Assembly: GCA_945885645.1 (NCBI GenBank)
Contig: CAMCYV010000014.1
Span: 1-19,998 of the forward strand
Source: Bifidobacterium breve
GTDB lineage: Bacteria > Actinomycetota > Actinomycetes > S36-B12
Direction: 5' to 3'
DNA length: 19,998 bases
Shown here: positions 6,476-13,111 of the stretch, in pieces
Position numbering within the stretch: position 1 is the stretch's first letter
How the letters are laid out: each line of letters opens with the position of its first letter
Translations under genes and position numbers: made by a program
The notes under the pieces: generated by a model
The model's database searches: none
Seen by the model: only the letters and a program-made list of their open reading frames with translations
What the model was told of the DNA's origin: nothing

Positions 6476-8296
6476 TTATTTCTGCCCGTCTGAAAGTTCG
6501 TCAGCGGCTTCAAGCCACTGCAACTCAATACTGTCCTTTGTTTCATGTAATTCCCGAAGTTCTTTATCGAGCTGGGCAACGCGTTCAAAGTCACTCGCAA
6601 ACTCGAGCATTTGGTCGTGGATCAACCCAATCGACGCCTCGAGTTTTGCCAGTTGGCGCTTATATTTGTCGGTCAATTTGCGAAGCTCCCGCTCCCTAGC
6701 AGGGGTCAGCTTCGAGGTGTCCTTGTCCTCACCCTCACTGCCTGAAGTGGGCTTGCCGGATGCCCCGGCCAGCATTTTCCTTCGAAGTTCCAAATACTGT
6801 TCAATTCCGCCAGGAAGATCTGTAAAGTTGAGGTCACCGATCACGGCAACAAAGTTGTCGCAGACCCGTTCTAAGAAATACCGATCATGGGAAATAATGA
6901 GAAGTGTTCCTGGGAAACCGTCGAGCAGGTCTTCCAAGGCAGCCAACGTCTCAACGTCAAAATCATTTGTTGGTTCGTCGAGTACCAAAACATTGGGTTC
7001 TGACATCAAGATCCGAGTCAGTTCCAAACGTCGACGTTCCCCGCCGGAAAGTTCACCCACTCGCGTGAATTGACCATCATGATCAAATCCAAGTCGCTGA
7101 CACACTTGACTGGCGCTCATTTGCTTTCCTTTGCCCAGTTCAATGTAATTGGCAACGTCAGAGACCGTGTCGATAACTGTTTTACTCAGATCTAAATCAG
7201 CCAAATGCTGGCTCAATACTCCCGGTTTAACAGTGACACCTTCAACGCGTTTGCCGGCAAGCAGCGGGATTTCACCGAGAATTGATCGCAACACGGATGT
7301 TTTGCCGGCACCGTTTGGTCCCAAGATCCCAATACGACCACCCGGGGCGATATTCCACGTGATGTGATTAATCAAGGTTTTCGTCTCAAAGCCTATTTTG
7401 GCGTCATGGAGTTCATAGACAGTCTTACCTAAACGAGCGCTAGCAAACTCCAACAACTCGACTGCGTTGCGTGGTGGTGGCTCCGCTGCAATAAGTTCAT
7501 TCGCCGCGTCAATGCGGAACTGTGGTTTGGTGGTTCGTGCGGGTGGGCCGCGGCGCAACCATGCAAGCTCCTTGCGCATTAGATTCTGCCGGCGCGCTTC
7601 ACTCGCTGATTCCTGGCGCATGCGTTCGGCTTTTGCAAGTACGAAAGCGGAGTAACCGCCTTCATACTCCTCGACTTTCCCGCCGACAACTTCCCACGTG
7701 TGGTCACAGACTTCATCAAGGAACCAGCGATCATGGGTGACGGTGACGATAGCAATTTTTGGACGATTTTTAAGGTGCGCCGCAAGCCAATAAATAATTT
7801 CAACATCGAGGTGGTTTGTTGGTTCATCAAGAAATAGAACGTCAACTTCGCGGATCAATTGTTCGGCTAAGTAGGCGCGGCGGCGCTCCCCACCGGAAAG
7901 ATCCGCGATCCTTCGATCCAGTTGTTCAGGACCAAAACCACCCAATAGAGCCGTCAGGGTCTCGCGAACAGCTGCATCACTCGCCCATTCATGTTCATCA
8001 CGATTCCCCAGAACGTGACTGCGGATTGTCGCGTTCTCGGCGCTGATCCCAACCTGATCAAGTTCGCCGACAACCACACTTGCCCCGCGGGTCACTCGAC
8101 CCGAATCGGCAGGTTCTGCTCCCGCGAGGACTCGCAGAAGCGTGCTCTTGCCCGCACCATTGCGACCGACAACACCGATGCGTTCGCCTTTGCTCACGCC
8201 GAGGGAAACATCACTCAATAAAGGGCGTTCCCCGAATGATTTCGAAACGTTTTCACAGCTAAGCAAATTGACTTGTTGGGGGGAGGACACCGACAC
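6476..8296 (-). CDS. ABC-F family ATPase, Uup-like
   Basis: ABC-F proteins are soluble tandem ATPases that bind the ribosomal E site region and relieve stalled or defective translation; they have no membrane domain. In these 606 residues: Walker A GRNGAGKST (44-52), signature LSGGE (133-137), Walker B LFLDEPTNHLD (154-164), an interdomain linker with the family segment KELAWLRRGPPARTTKPQ (242-259), the second Walker A GPNGAGKTS (326-334), LSGGE (416-420) and LVLDEPTNDFD (437-447). A charged coiled-coil tail at about 530-602 is typical of Uup and not of EttA. The start is uncertain: GTG at 8296, or GTG at 8290, which has CATGAT six bases upstream. It lies between the Ddn-like gene (49 bases upstream) and the aldo/keto reductase. 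An antibiotic-resistance role is possible but nothing here supports it. Confidence 0.92.
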   Translation of the reverse strand: MSVSSPQQVNLLSCENVSKSFGERPLLSDVSLGVSKGERIGVVGRNGAGKSTLLRVLAGAEPADSGRVTRGASVVVGELDQVGISAENATIRSHVLGNRDEHEWASDAAVRETLTALLGGFGPEQLDRRIADLSGGERRRAYLAEQLIREVDVLFLDEPTNHLDVEIIYWLAAHLKNRPKIAIVTVTHDRWFLDEVCDHTWEVVGGKVEEYEGGYSAFVLAKAERMRQESASEARRQNLMRKELAWLRRGPPARTTKPQFRIDAANELIAAEPPPRNAVELLEFASARLGKTVYELHDAKIGFETKTLINHITWNIAPGGRIGILGPNGAGKTSVLRSILGEIPLLAGKRVEGVTVKPGVLSQHLADLDLSKTVIDTVSDVANYIELGKGKQMSASQVCQRLGFDHDGQFTRVGELSGGERRRLELTRILMSEPNVLVLDEPTNDFDVETLAALEDLLDGFPGTLLIISHDRYFLERVCDNFVAVIGDLNFTDLPGGIEQYLELRRKMLAGASGKPTSGSEGEDKDTSKLTPARERELRKLTDKYKRQLAKLEASIGLIHDQMLEFASDFERVAQLDKELRELHETKDSIELQWLEAADELSDGQK

Positions 8297-8345
8297 ATCA
8301 TGCCGATATCACTCAAGTGCTTGTGTGGCGGACCCATTTTTGTTG

Positions 8346-8801
8346 CTAAATCTGCTGGATTTTGCTGACTCGAAATACGGGAATATCTCTCCCTATGTTG
8401 CGCTCATAAATGCGATAGGAGGACCAGGTATCACCGAGGGCAGCATAAATACGTGCCGCTTCCTCACCGTGAACCTCGACAAATTCTACGTCACTCGCTT
8501 CACTGTTTATCTCAATGCGACCCTTGTTGTGGGCTCTAACGTTGAAAACCCAACCGGGAATTTTCTCCTGACCCGCATTAGAGCCGGCGATCCCCCAACC
8601 ACCTGAATCGGGAACGGCAAGTAACGGGGTTTTCCGCCACTCGCCACTTTTTCGACCCAGGGTTGTAATCCACACAACCTGCGCACCACCGGGGAAGCGA
8701 CGACCAAGTTTTCCACCACTCACTGAATAAACAGCACGGTGAAGGATCGTTGTTGTACGCAGCGCCGTCCCCCACAAACGGTCATACGACTTAGAACCCA
8801 C
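8346..8801 (-). CDS. Ddn-like deazaflavin (F420)-dependent nitroreductase family protein
   Basis: The 151 residues follow the split-barrel Ddn/DUF385 family, whose members use reduced coenzyme F420 to reduce quinones, nitro compounds or other electrophiles, often at the membrane. Visible family marks are TTLGRKSGEWRKTPLL (46-61), GGWGIAGSN (67-75), PGWVFNVRA (82-90) and the C-terminal YRIYERNIGRDIPVFRV. If the assignment holds, the organism makes or imports F420. The start GTG at 8801 has GGAAGG six to seven bases upstream, and the stop of phhB is only three bases before it, so the two are one operon. Physiological substrate is unknown; quinone reduction would fit with NDH-2 at the end of the block. 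FMN-binding relatives exist, so cofactor choice is an inference. Confidence 0.85.
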   Translation of the reverse strand: MGSKSYDRLWGTALRTTTILHRAVYSVSGGKLGRRFPGGAQVVWITTLGRKSGEWRKTPLLAVPDSGGWGIAGSNAGQEKIPGWVFNVRAHNKGRIEINSEASDVEFVEVHGEEAARIYAALGDTWSSYRIYERNIGRDIPVFRVSKIQQI

Positions 8802-8804
8802 CGC

Positions 8805-9104
8805 TCAACCTTCCAACAATTTGCCGGCTGCAACATCAATCGCTGTGGCCAATTCAAAGTCAAGAGTTGTAATTCCGCCAGCGGAATGCGTACTCAGGGC
8901 AAATGTCACTTTGTTCAAACGAATATTGATATCAGGGTGATGATCCAACTCTTCGGCGATCACCGCAACCGCATTCACAAAATCAATGGCCGCGAGAAAA
9001 CTGGGCGCCGTGAACTCTGAAGTAAGCAAACCCCCGTGTCTGGACCAATTCACGTTGCGATCAAGGAAAGACTCAACCTCAGGTTGCGTTGCAAGCTGGG
9101 GCAT
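8805..9104 (-). CDS. phhB: 4a-hydroxytetrahydrobiopterin dehydratase (PCD/DCoH)
   Basis: PCD dehydrates 4a-hydroxytetrahydropterin to the quinonoid dihydropterin, the recycling step for aromatic amino acid hydroxylases. The 99-residue length is that of the family, and the three active-site histidines are in place: H55 and H56 in DHHPDI, and H73. The start ATG has a strong GGAGG eight bases upstream. It lies 12 bases after kup and three bases before the Ddn-like gene. No phenylalanine hydroxylase is in the window; orphan PCD genes are frequent in bacteria and some have been linked to other pterin roles, so the in vivo partner is open. Confidence 0.93.
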   Translation of the reverse strand: MPQLATQPEVESFLDRNVNWSRHGGLLTSEFTAPSFLAAIDFVNAVAVIAEELDHHPDINIRLNKVTFALSTHSAGGITTLDFELATAIDVAAGKLLEG

Positions 9105-9116
9105 AAATGAACCTCC

Positions 9117-10991
9117 CTAAAGATCGATGCGAGTGCCGATCGAAATGATGCGCTCTTGAGGTAGCCCGAAGAAGGTCGCCGGCGGCTGACTATTGCGATG
9201 CAGATAAGCAAAGATTTTCTCGACCCACGCAGGTATCGAGCCCGCATTAGTTGCCACGAACCTACGCTCAGACAGGTAGTAGGTGGCCACGGATTCCCAT
9301 TCACCCAGAACGCTCGCTCGAAGCACCATCGGAATATTGGCGGCTTCCATGTACCCCGTGTGAATGGTTACTCGACGCACACGATCCATAATCTCACGGA
9401 CAGTTGGAGATTTTGTGGAGAATGGGACGCTTTCGGTAACAACGGTCGCGATGATGATGTCAGCTGGCATAACGTGTAACAAGCGCAGTTGGGTTGTAAG
9501 CGCGGCGGGGACATCCTCGATCTGCCCCGCAAGGTAGACGCCGATGCCGGGGGTACGAGTAGTGCTGCCACGCCTCACCCCCTCCGCGATTGGCTCCCAT
9601 TTACCTTCATGTGATGCCATGTAAGAGTTCAAGGCTCGGTTACCGCCCCACCACGCAAGCATGGTGCCGAGCACGACTGCACCAAAGGCCACCGGGACCC
9701 ATCCGCCCTTGAGTAAGTCTGAGAGAGTTCCCAACAGAAAGAAAGTGTCAATAATGAGGAATGCAATGGTGAGTGGCCACCGGCGATAAGCGGGCCAATG
9801 CCAGACCATCGTAGTTACCGCGTGGAACGCGATGGTCGTGATGAACATGGTTCCCGCGATCGCGAGCACGTACGCGTGTGCCAGAGCTGAAGAGGTGCGG
9901 AAAGCGAAAACGCAGGCGATGCACAGAATCCCCACGATGAAGTTGACCGCGGGAACATAGATCTGACCCTCGTGATCGGCGTGGGTGTGACGGATGCTCA
10001 TGCGAGGCAGCAGTCCTAGTTGAATGCCTTGGCGGGCGAGGGAAAACACCCCCGTGATTAATGCCTGGCTCGCAACGATCGTGGCGAAGATAGCCAGCAG
10101 GACTAATGGCAGCGCCCACCCGGCCGGTGCTAGCGCAAAAAATGGGTTAGTGGCATTCTCGGGGTCTGACTTAACGAGTGCTGCTTGGCCCAGGTAGCAC
10201 AGGACCAGCGAAGGCCCGACAAGAACAGCCCACGAAAGGCGGATCGGACGAGCCCCGAAGTGACCCATGTCGGCATACAGCGCTTCTGCACCCGTTACCG
10301 CAAGAATCACCGATCCAGCTAACGCAAGGGACTGCAAGCCATTATCGGCAAAAAATGCGATTGCATAGTGCGGCGACAAGGCGACGAAAACACTCGGGTC
10401 AGCCATCGCCTGCCATAGCCCCAGCCCACCGATCACCAAGAACCACAGAACCATGATCGGCCCGAAGACGAGTCCGATTGCGTGCGTCCCGCGGAACTGG
10501 AATGAGAATAGGGCCACCAAAATGATCACTGCCAACGGCACGGCGTAGGTCCCCAGTCCTGGGCGCACCAACTCAAGTCCTTCTGTTGCTGAAAGCACCG
10601 AAATGGCCGGGGTGAGTACTCCATCACCGAAGAGCAGCGCGGTACCCACCAGGATGAGTACAAAGAGCCAGCGCTCACGTGCATTCGGAGATTGCCGTAC
10701 CTGTTTGGGAAGCAGGGCGAGCAGGCTCAAGATCCCACCCTCACCATGGTTGTTGGCCCGCATCACAAAAATCAAATACTTCACGGTGACCACGGCCATT
10801 AATGCCCAGAAAATCAGGGAGACAATTCCGAAAAGATCCGCTTCCGAACCTGAACCCTTGGCCACGGACTCTTTCAGTGCGTAAAGGGGGCTCGTTCCGA
10901 TGTCTCCAAAAACAACTCCTGTTGCACCGATCGATAGGGCGAGGAGCGCAGGCTTACGTGAATGCGTGTCTGAAGCCACGGAGAGGAACAT
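9117..10991 (-). CDS. kup: Kup/HAK/KT low-affinity potassium transporter
   Basis: Kup imports K+ together with H+ across the cytoplasmic membrane. At 624 residues it equals the usual length. The hallmark GDIGTSPLYALKE lies at 29-41 in the first membrane helix. About twelve hydrophobic segments follow up to residue 450 (for example LIFWALMAVV near 59, LFGDGVLTPAIS near 119-130, SWAVLVGPSLVL near 260), then a soluble C-terminal domain of about 170 residues. The ATG at 10991 has no clear ribosome site; a GTG four codons in is an alternative. The gene heads a minus-strand block running to ndh. The 75 bases between it and tRNA-Lys hold an 11-base direct repeat. No c-di-AMP or potassium riboswitch fold is recognised upstream. 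Confidence 0.96.
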   Translation of the reverse strand: MFLSVASDTHSRKPALLALSIGATGVVFGDIGTSPLYALKESVAKGSGSEADLFGIVSLIFWALMAVVTVKYLIFVMRANNHGEGGILSLLALLPKQVRQSPNARERWLFVLILVGTALLFGDGVLTPAISVLSATEGLELVRPGLGTYAVPLAVIILVALFSFQFRGTHAIGLVFGPIMVLWFLVIGGLGLWQAMADPSVFVALSPHYAIAFFADNGLQSLALAGSVILAVTGAEALYADMGHFGARPIRLSWAVLVGPSLVLCYLGQAALVKSDPENATNPFFALAPAGWALPLVLLAIFATIVASQALITGVFSLARQGIQLGLLPRMSIRHTHADHEGQIYVPAVNFIVGILCIACVFAFRTSSALAHAYVLAIAGTMFITTIAFHAVTTMVWHWPAYRRWPLTIAFLIIDTFFLLGTLSDLLKGGWVPVAFGAVVLGTMLAWWGGNRALNSYMASHEGKWEPIAEGVRRGSTTRTPGIGVYLAGQIEDVPAALTTQLRLLHVMPADIIIATVVTESVPFSTKSPTVREIMDRVRRVTIHTGYMEAANIPMVLRASVLGEWESVATYYLSERRFVATNAGSIPAWVEKIFAYLHRNSQPPATFFGLPQERIISIGTRIDL

Positions 10992-11033
10992 TACAACCGA
11001 CGCCAGAACGAATACCCGTTGACCCCTGTTGCC

Positions 11034-11061
11034 TCAATAGGTTTGTGGCATCAATAGGTTT
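11034..11061. repeat. Two direct copies of TCAATAGGTTT, 17 bases apart
   Basis: The 11-mer occurs at 11034-11044 and 11051-11061 with a six-base gap, just upstream of kup and just past the 3' end of tRNA-Lys. Each copy is also preceded by GC plus one base. A period of 17 is not an integral number of helical turns. It could be a regulator-binding pair for kup or a processing signal of the tRNA trailer. Confidence 0.6.
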
Positions 11062-11066
11062 TTGAG

Positions 11067-11138
11067 TGGGTCGCCCCGGGCTCGAACCGGGAACCTACGG
11101 ATTAAAAGTCCGCAGCTCTGCCATTGAGCTAGCGACCC
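11067..11138 (-). tRNA. tRNA-Lys (anticodon TTT)
   Basis: A complete 72-base cloverleaf reads on the minus strand: acceptor GGGTCGC with GCGACCC, D stem GCTC/GAGC, anticodon stem GCGGA/TCCGT around CTTTTAA, T arm CCCGG-TTCGAGC-CCGGG, discriminator A. The 3' CCA is not encoded. The anticodon UUU reads AAA and AAG lysine codons. Confidence 0.97.
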
Positions 11139-11152
11139 CAACGCACCCGTGA

Positions 11153-11158
11153 ATCCTA
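11153..11158 (-). promoter_or_regulatory. Possible -10 element of tRNA-Lys
   Basis: TAGGAT on the minus strand lies 14 bases before the mature 5' end of tRNA-Lys, which leaves room for a short leader cut by RNase P. A weak ATTCAT could act as -35 eighteen bases further upstream. Confidence 0.35.
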
Positions 11159-11206
11159 TTGGCTGCTCATACGTGAATGAATCTGGTCCCAATCGCACTC
11201 AGGAAT

Positions 11207-11218
11207 AACTCTTGAGTT
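11207..11218. promoter_or_regulatory. Perfect dyad AACTC-TT-GAGTT
   Basis: Five-base arms with a two-base centre, followed on the plus strand by TT. It lies three bases from the larger dyad at 11222-11239 in the gap between the ATP-grasp gene and tRNA-Lys. Short arms allow a chance origin. Confidence 0.3.
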
Positions 11219-11221
11219 TTC

Positions 11222-11239
11222 ACGTACTGACCAGTACGT
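11222..11239. promoter_or_regulatory. Perfect 18-base dyad ACGTACTG-AC-CAGTACGT
   Basis: Eight-base arms match perfectly about a two-base centre. The centre is too short for an RNA hairpin loop and no T run follows on either strand, so this resembles a DNA site for a dimeric repressor (TetR-like in size) more than a terminator. It is 20 bases after the ATP-grasp stop and about 80 bases upstream of tRNA-Lys. A half-site ACGTACT recurs at 11274-11280 inside the ATP-grasp gene. No regulator gene is adjacent. Confidence 0.5.
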
Positions 11240-11258
11240 TCCAATACCGGATGTAAAC

Positions 11259-12131
11259 CTAATGCGTGAATTGACGTACTAGCCGGGCTGCTGATTCAGG
11301 AGCGGTGGCGAAGAACATGGATGGTTCTACGAGCTCGAGTTCAAGGATGACCGGTTTGCCGCCTGAGTCTTCGAGAAGATCCACTCGAGCATATAAAGGA
11401 ACTCCAAATCTTTGCGAAACGTAACCCATGATGGCTGTAGCCAACTCCCGTTGTTCCGGCTTTGGTTCGCGGGGTGAAATATCTTCTTTGACGAAAAGCC
11501 CATACTCTCTCTCTCCCTCCACGTTGGGGACAAGTAACGGGCCCTTGCGGATTGCATGAGAGTAATCGCCACCAATGAAAAGGAGAGCCGTTTCGCCGAT
11601 TTCATCAACGGCTGTTAAGTAGGGCTGCACCATGGCGGTTTTCCTCTGCGAAGTAATTCGCTCAATCAAGTCGTGGGCCCTGATTCGGTAATCAGGATCA
11701 CTCGTCCTCATCCGCATGGTGTCCCGGCTGCCACAGGAGACGGTCGGCTTCACTACGAAATCTCCAAGAAGTGGGGGGTCCCAATCACCGTGAGGGTCTG
11801 TGACGAATTGCGTTTCAACTATTGGGAATCCAGCTCCGGCTAAATCTTTGAGATAAATCTTGTTGGAGTTCCATAAAATGATTTCATACGAATTATGGAT
11901 CCGAGACTGGTGCATCTTTACCCAGGTGAGGAATTCCTCGAGCCGACCTGAGTAGTCCCACGTGTCTCGAATAATGATGTGATCAAAGTCAACCCAATTA
12001 ATTGTTGGATCAGACCAAATAGCCGGTGTCGCCTCAATACCCATCTTGTGAAAGAGCTCAACCAAAGGTTGGTCATCAGGATCAAGATCAGGCAGTTCCT
12101 CGCAGGTCGCGAGGGCTATATGAGGGGACAC
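11259..12131 (-). CDS. ATP-grasp domain protein, substrate unknown
   Basis: About 290 residues with the layout of RimK/glutathione synthetase-like ATP-grasp ligases, which join a carboxylate to an amine or thiol through an acyl phosphate. The N-terminal part (IALATCEELPDLDPDD, DHIIIRDTWDY) is the pre-ATP-grasp region. ATP-binding FVVKPTVSCGSRDT follows near 125-138, then MVQPYL near 167-172, ARVDLL near 248-253 and the metal-binding VILELELVEPSMFF near 261-274. This pattern is found in uncharacterised actinobacterial proteins. No amino acid, peptide or carrier gene is next to it, so I cannot name a product. GTG at 12131 is preferred as start because TACCAT stands six bases upstream; TTG at 12137 would add two residues. 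It follows the lipoprotein gene by about 26 bases. Confidence 0.8.
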   Translation of the reverse strand: MSPHIALATCEELPDLDPDDQPLVELFHKMGIEATPAIWSDPTINWVDFDHIIIRDTWDYSGRLEEFLTWVKMHQSRIHNSYEIILWNSNKIYLKDLAGAGFPIVETQFVTDPHGDWDPPLLGDFVVKPTVSCGSRDTMRMRTSDPDYRIRAHDLIERITSQRKTAMVQPYLTAVDEIGETALLFIGGDYSHAIRKGPLLVPNVEGEREYGLFVKEDISPREPKPEQRELATAIMGYVSQRFGVPLYARVDLLEDSGGKPVILELELVEPSMFFATAPESAARLVRQFTH

Positions 12132-12137
12132 CGGCAA

Positions 12138-12143
12138 ATGGTA
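12138..12143 (-). promoter_or_regulatory. -10 element of the ATP-grasp gene (leaderless)
   Basis: TACCAT on the minus strand, six bases before GTG 12131. It is the main reason for choosing that start codon, since no Shine-Dalgarno is present. Confidence 0.4.
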
Positions 12144-12157
12144 CTTAGTCTTTAAAT

Positions 12158-12544
12158 TTAGGAAACGACAACCACGATGTTACGAGTTGAACCATCAGGA
12201 TTAGTTACCGTGATTGTTGCAGTTCCTGCAGCAAGTGCCTTTGCGCCTGGATTAAAGATTGCACTGCCGTCATCGGAACCTTGAGTGATTTCAAGGACAT
12301 CAGCATTGTCAACCGCAATGACCGTGTTTACTGGATCATCCACCACGATGTCGATCATGTCGCCAACTACCGCGGCGGCTTCCATCTGATCAACGGTAAT
12401 GATTACTGGTGGAAGCATCTGGGTTGACTCCGAAGAAGTCGCAGTATCGGTTGCGCTCTCATCGCTACTTGAGCAACCAGCAAGAACTGTGACACCGAGG
12501 ATGCCAATGGCACCAATTGCAGCGAACTTATTCATGGTTTTCAT
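12158..12544 (-). CDS. Small lipoprotein with Ig-like (Big2-type) repeat
   Basis: A 128-residue protein with a type II signal peptide: basic start MKTMNK, hydrophobic core to about 21, and lipobox LAGC with the lipidated cysteine at 24. A flexible S/T/D/E-rich linker (25-42) leads to a single beta-rich domain (about 46-128) with alternating hydrophobic residues and the endings AAGTATITVTNPDGS and NIVVVV, typical of bacterial Ig-like folds. It would be anchored on the outer face of the cytoplasmic membrane. AGGAGA seven bases before ATG 12544 fixes the start. It lies between rpiB (71 bases upstream) and the ATP-grasp gene (about 26 bases downstream). No ligand or function can be read. Confidence 0.8.
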   Translation of the reverse strand: MKTMNKFAAIGAIGILGVTVLAGCSSSDESATDTATSSESTQMLPPVIITVDQMEAAAVVGDMIDIVVDDPVNTVIAVDNADVLEITQGSDDGSAIFNPGAKALAAGTATITVTNPDGSTRNIVVVVS

Positions 12545-12591
12545 GTATTTCTCCTAAGTCGTTGGCCGTATTGGCCAGGTAATGGTTCGAC

Positions 12592-12622
12592 GATTTGATG
12601 GAAAAAACGGTTCCATCAAATC
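12592..12622 (-). other. 12-bp perfect hairpin spanning the rpiB stop codon
   Basis: GATTTGATGGAA and TTCCATCAAATC pair completely around a seven-base loop. The stop TGA of rpiB is inside one arm. Only a third of the pairs are GC and no U tract follows on the minus strand, so a standard intrinsic terminator is unlikely. An mRNA 3'-end stabiliser, an attenuator ahead of the lipoprotein gene, or a DNA operator are the alternatives. A smaller repeat, TGGCC-GTATT-GGCCA, lies at 12563-12577. Confidence 0.55.
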
Positions 12623-13050
12623 ATGGAGTTGAGCTGGTCAACACGAGCTGCGTGCCGACCGCCTTCAAATGTAGTGGACAGAAAGACCGCCAAGGCTTCT
12701 TGAGCTGTTGTGGGATCACTCACACGGCCACCGAAGCAAGCAACATTCGCATCATTGTGCGCTCGTGAAAGTTGTGCATCTTCGACCGTGCGAATTACCG
12801 CTGCACGAATCCCGTGAATTTTGTTTGCGGCCATGCAGATTCCTTGACCACTGCCGCACACGGCAACGCCTACTTCCCCTTCACCCGCTGCCACTAACCT
12901 TCCGAGTTCAGCCCCAAACTCTGGGTAATCGGCGCGTTCTTCCGTGAATACCCCAACGTCATGGACCTCATGGCCCATCTCGAGCAGCCAAGAACTCAGA
13001 GCACTCTTTAACTCAAATCCCGCATGATCACTTGCCACTGCGATCTTCAC
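12616..13050 (-). CDS. rpiB: Ribose-5-phosphate isomerase B
   Basis: RpiB interconverts ribose 5-phosphate and ribulose 5-phosphate in the pentose phosphate pathway. The 144 residues have the RpiB/LacAB marks: SDHAG at 7-11 (phosphate and sugar contacts), catalytic C65 in CGSGQG, and SRAHNDANV (H98, N99) near 95-103. The start is GTG at 13050 with GGGAG six bases upstream. It faces ribokinase divergently with 61 bases between starts, which makes a ribose or nucleoside-ribose catabolic unit likely: RbsK makes the substrate of RpiB. LacA/LacB of galactose 6-phosphate metabolism are relatives, but they come as a pair and this gene is single. Confidence 0.94.
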   Translation of the reverse strand: MKIAVASDHAGFELKSALSSWLLEMGHEVHDVGVFTEERADYPEFGAELGRLVAAGEGEVGVAVCGSGQGICMAANKIHGIRAAVIRTVEDAQLSRAHNDANVACFGGRVSDPTTAQEALAVFLSTTFEGGRHAARVDQLNSMI

Positions 13051-13111
13051 ATTCTTCTCCCAGTCACACTTTGCCTTCGCTTCGCCTAGCCTGCCATGAC
13101 AGTATCCTCCC

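Noticed and set aside
6438..7073. 211-residue plus-strand open frame opposite the ABC-F gene
   Set aside because: It is antisense to strong ABC-F motifs (second LSGGE and Walker B plus the coiled-coil tail), is Ser-rich and low in complexity, and has no family feature.
11222..11239. Dyad read as an intrinsic terminator of the ATP-grasp gene
   Set aside because: The two-base centre cannot form a loop without losing pairs, and no T run follows on either strand.
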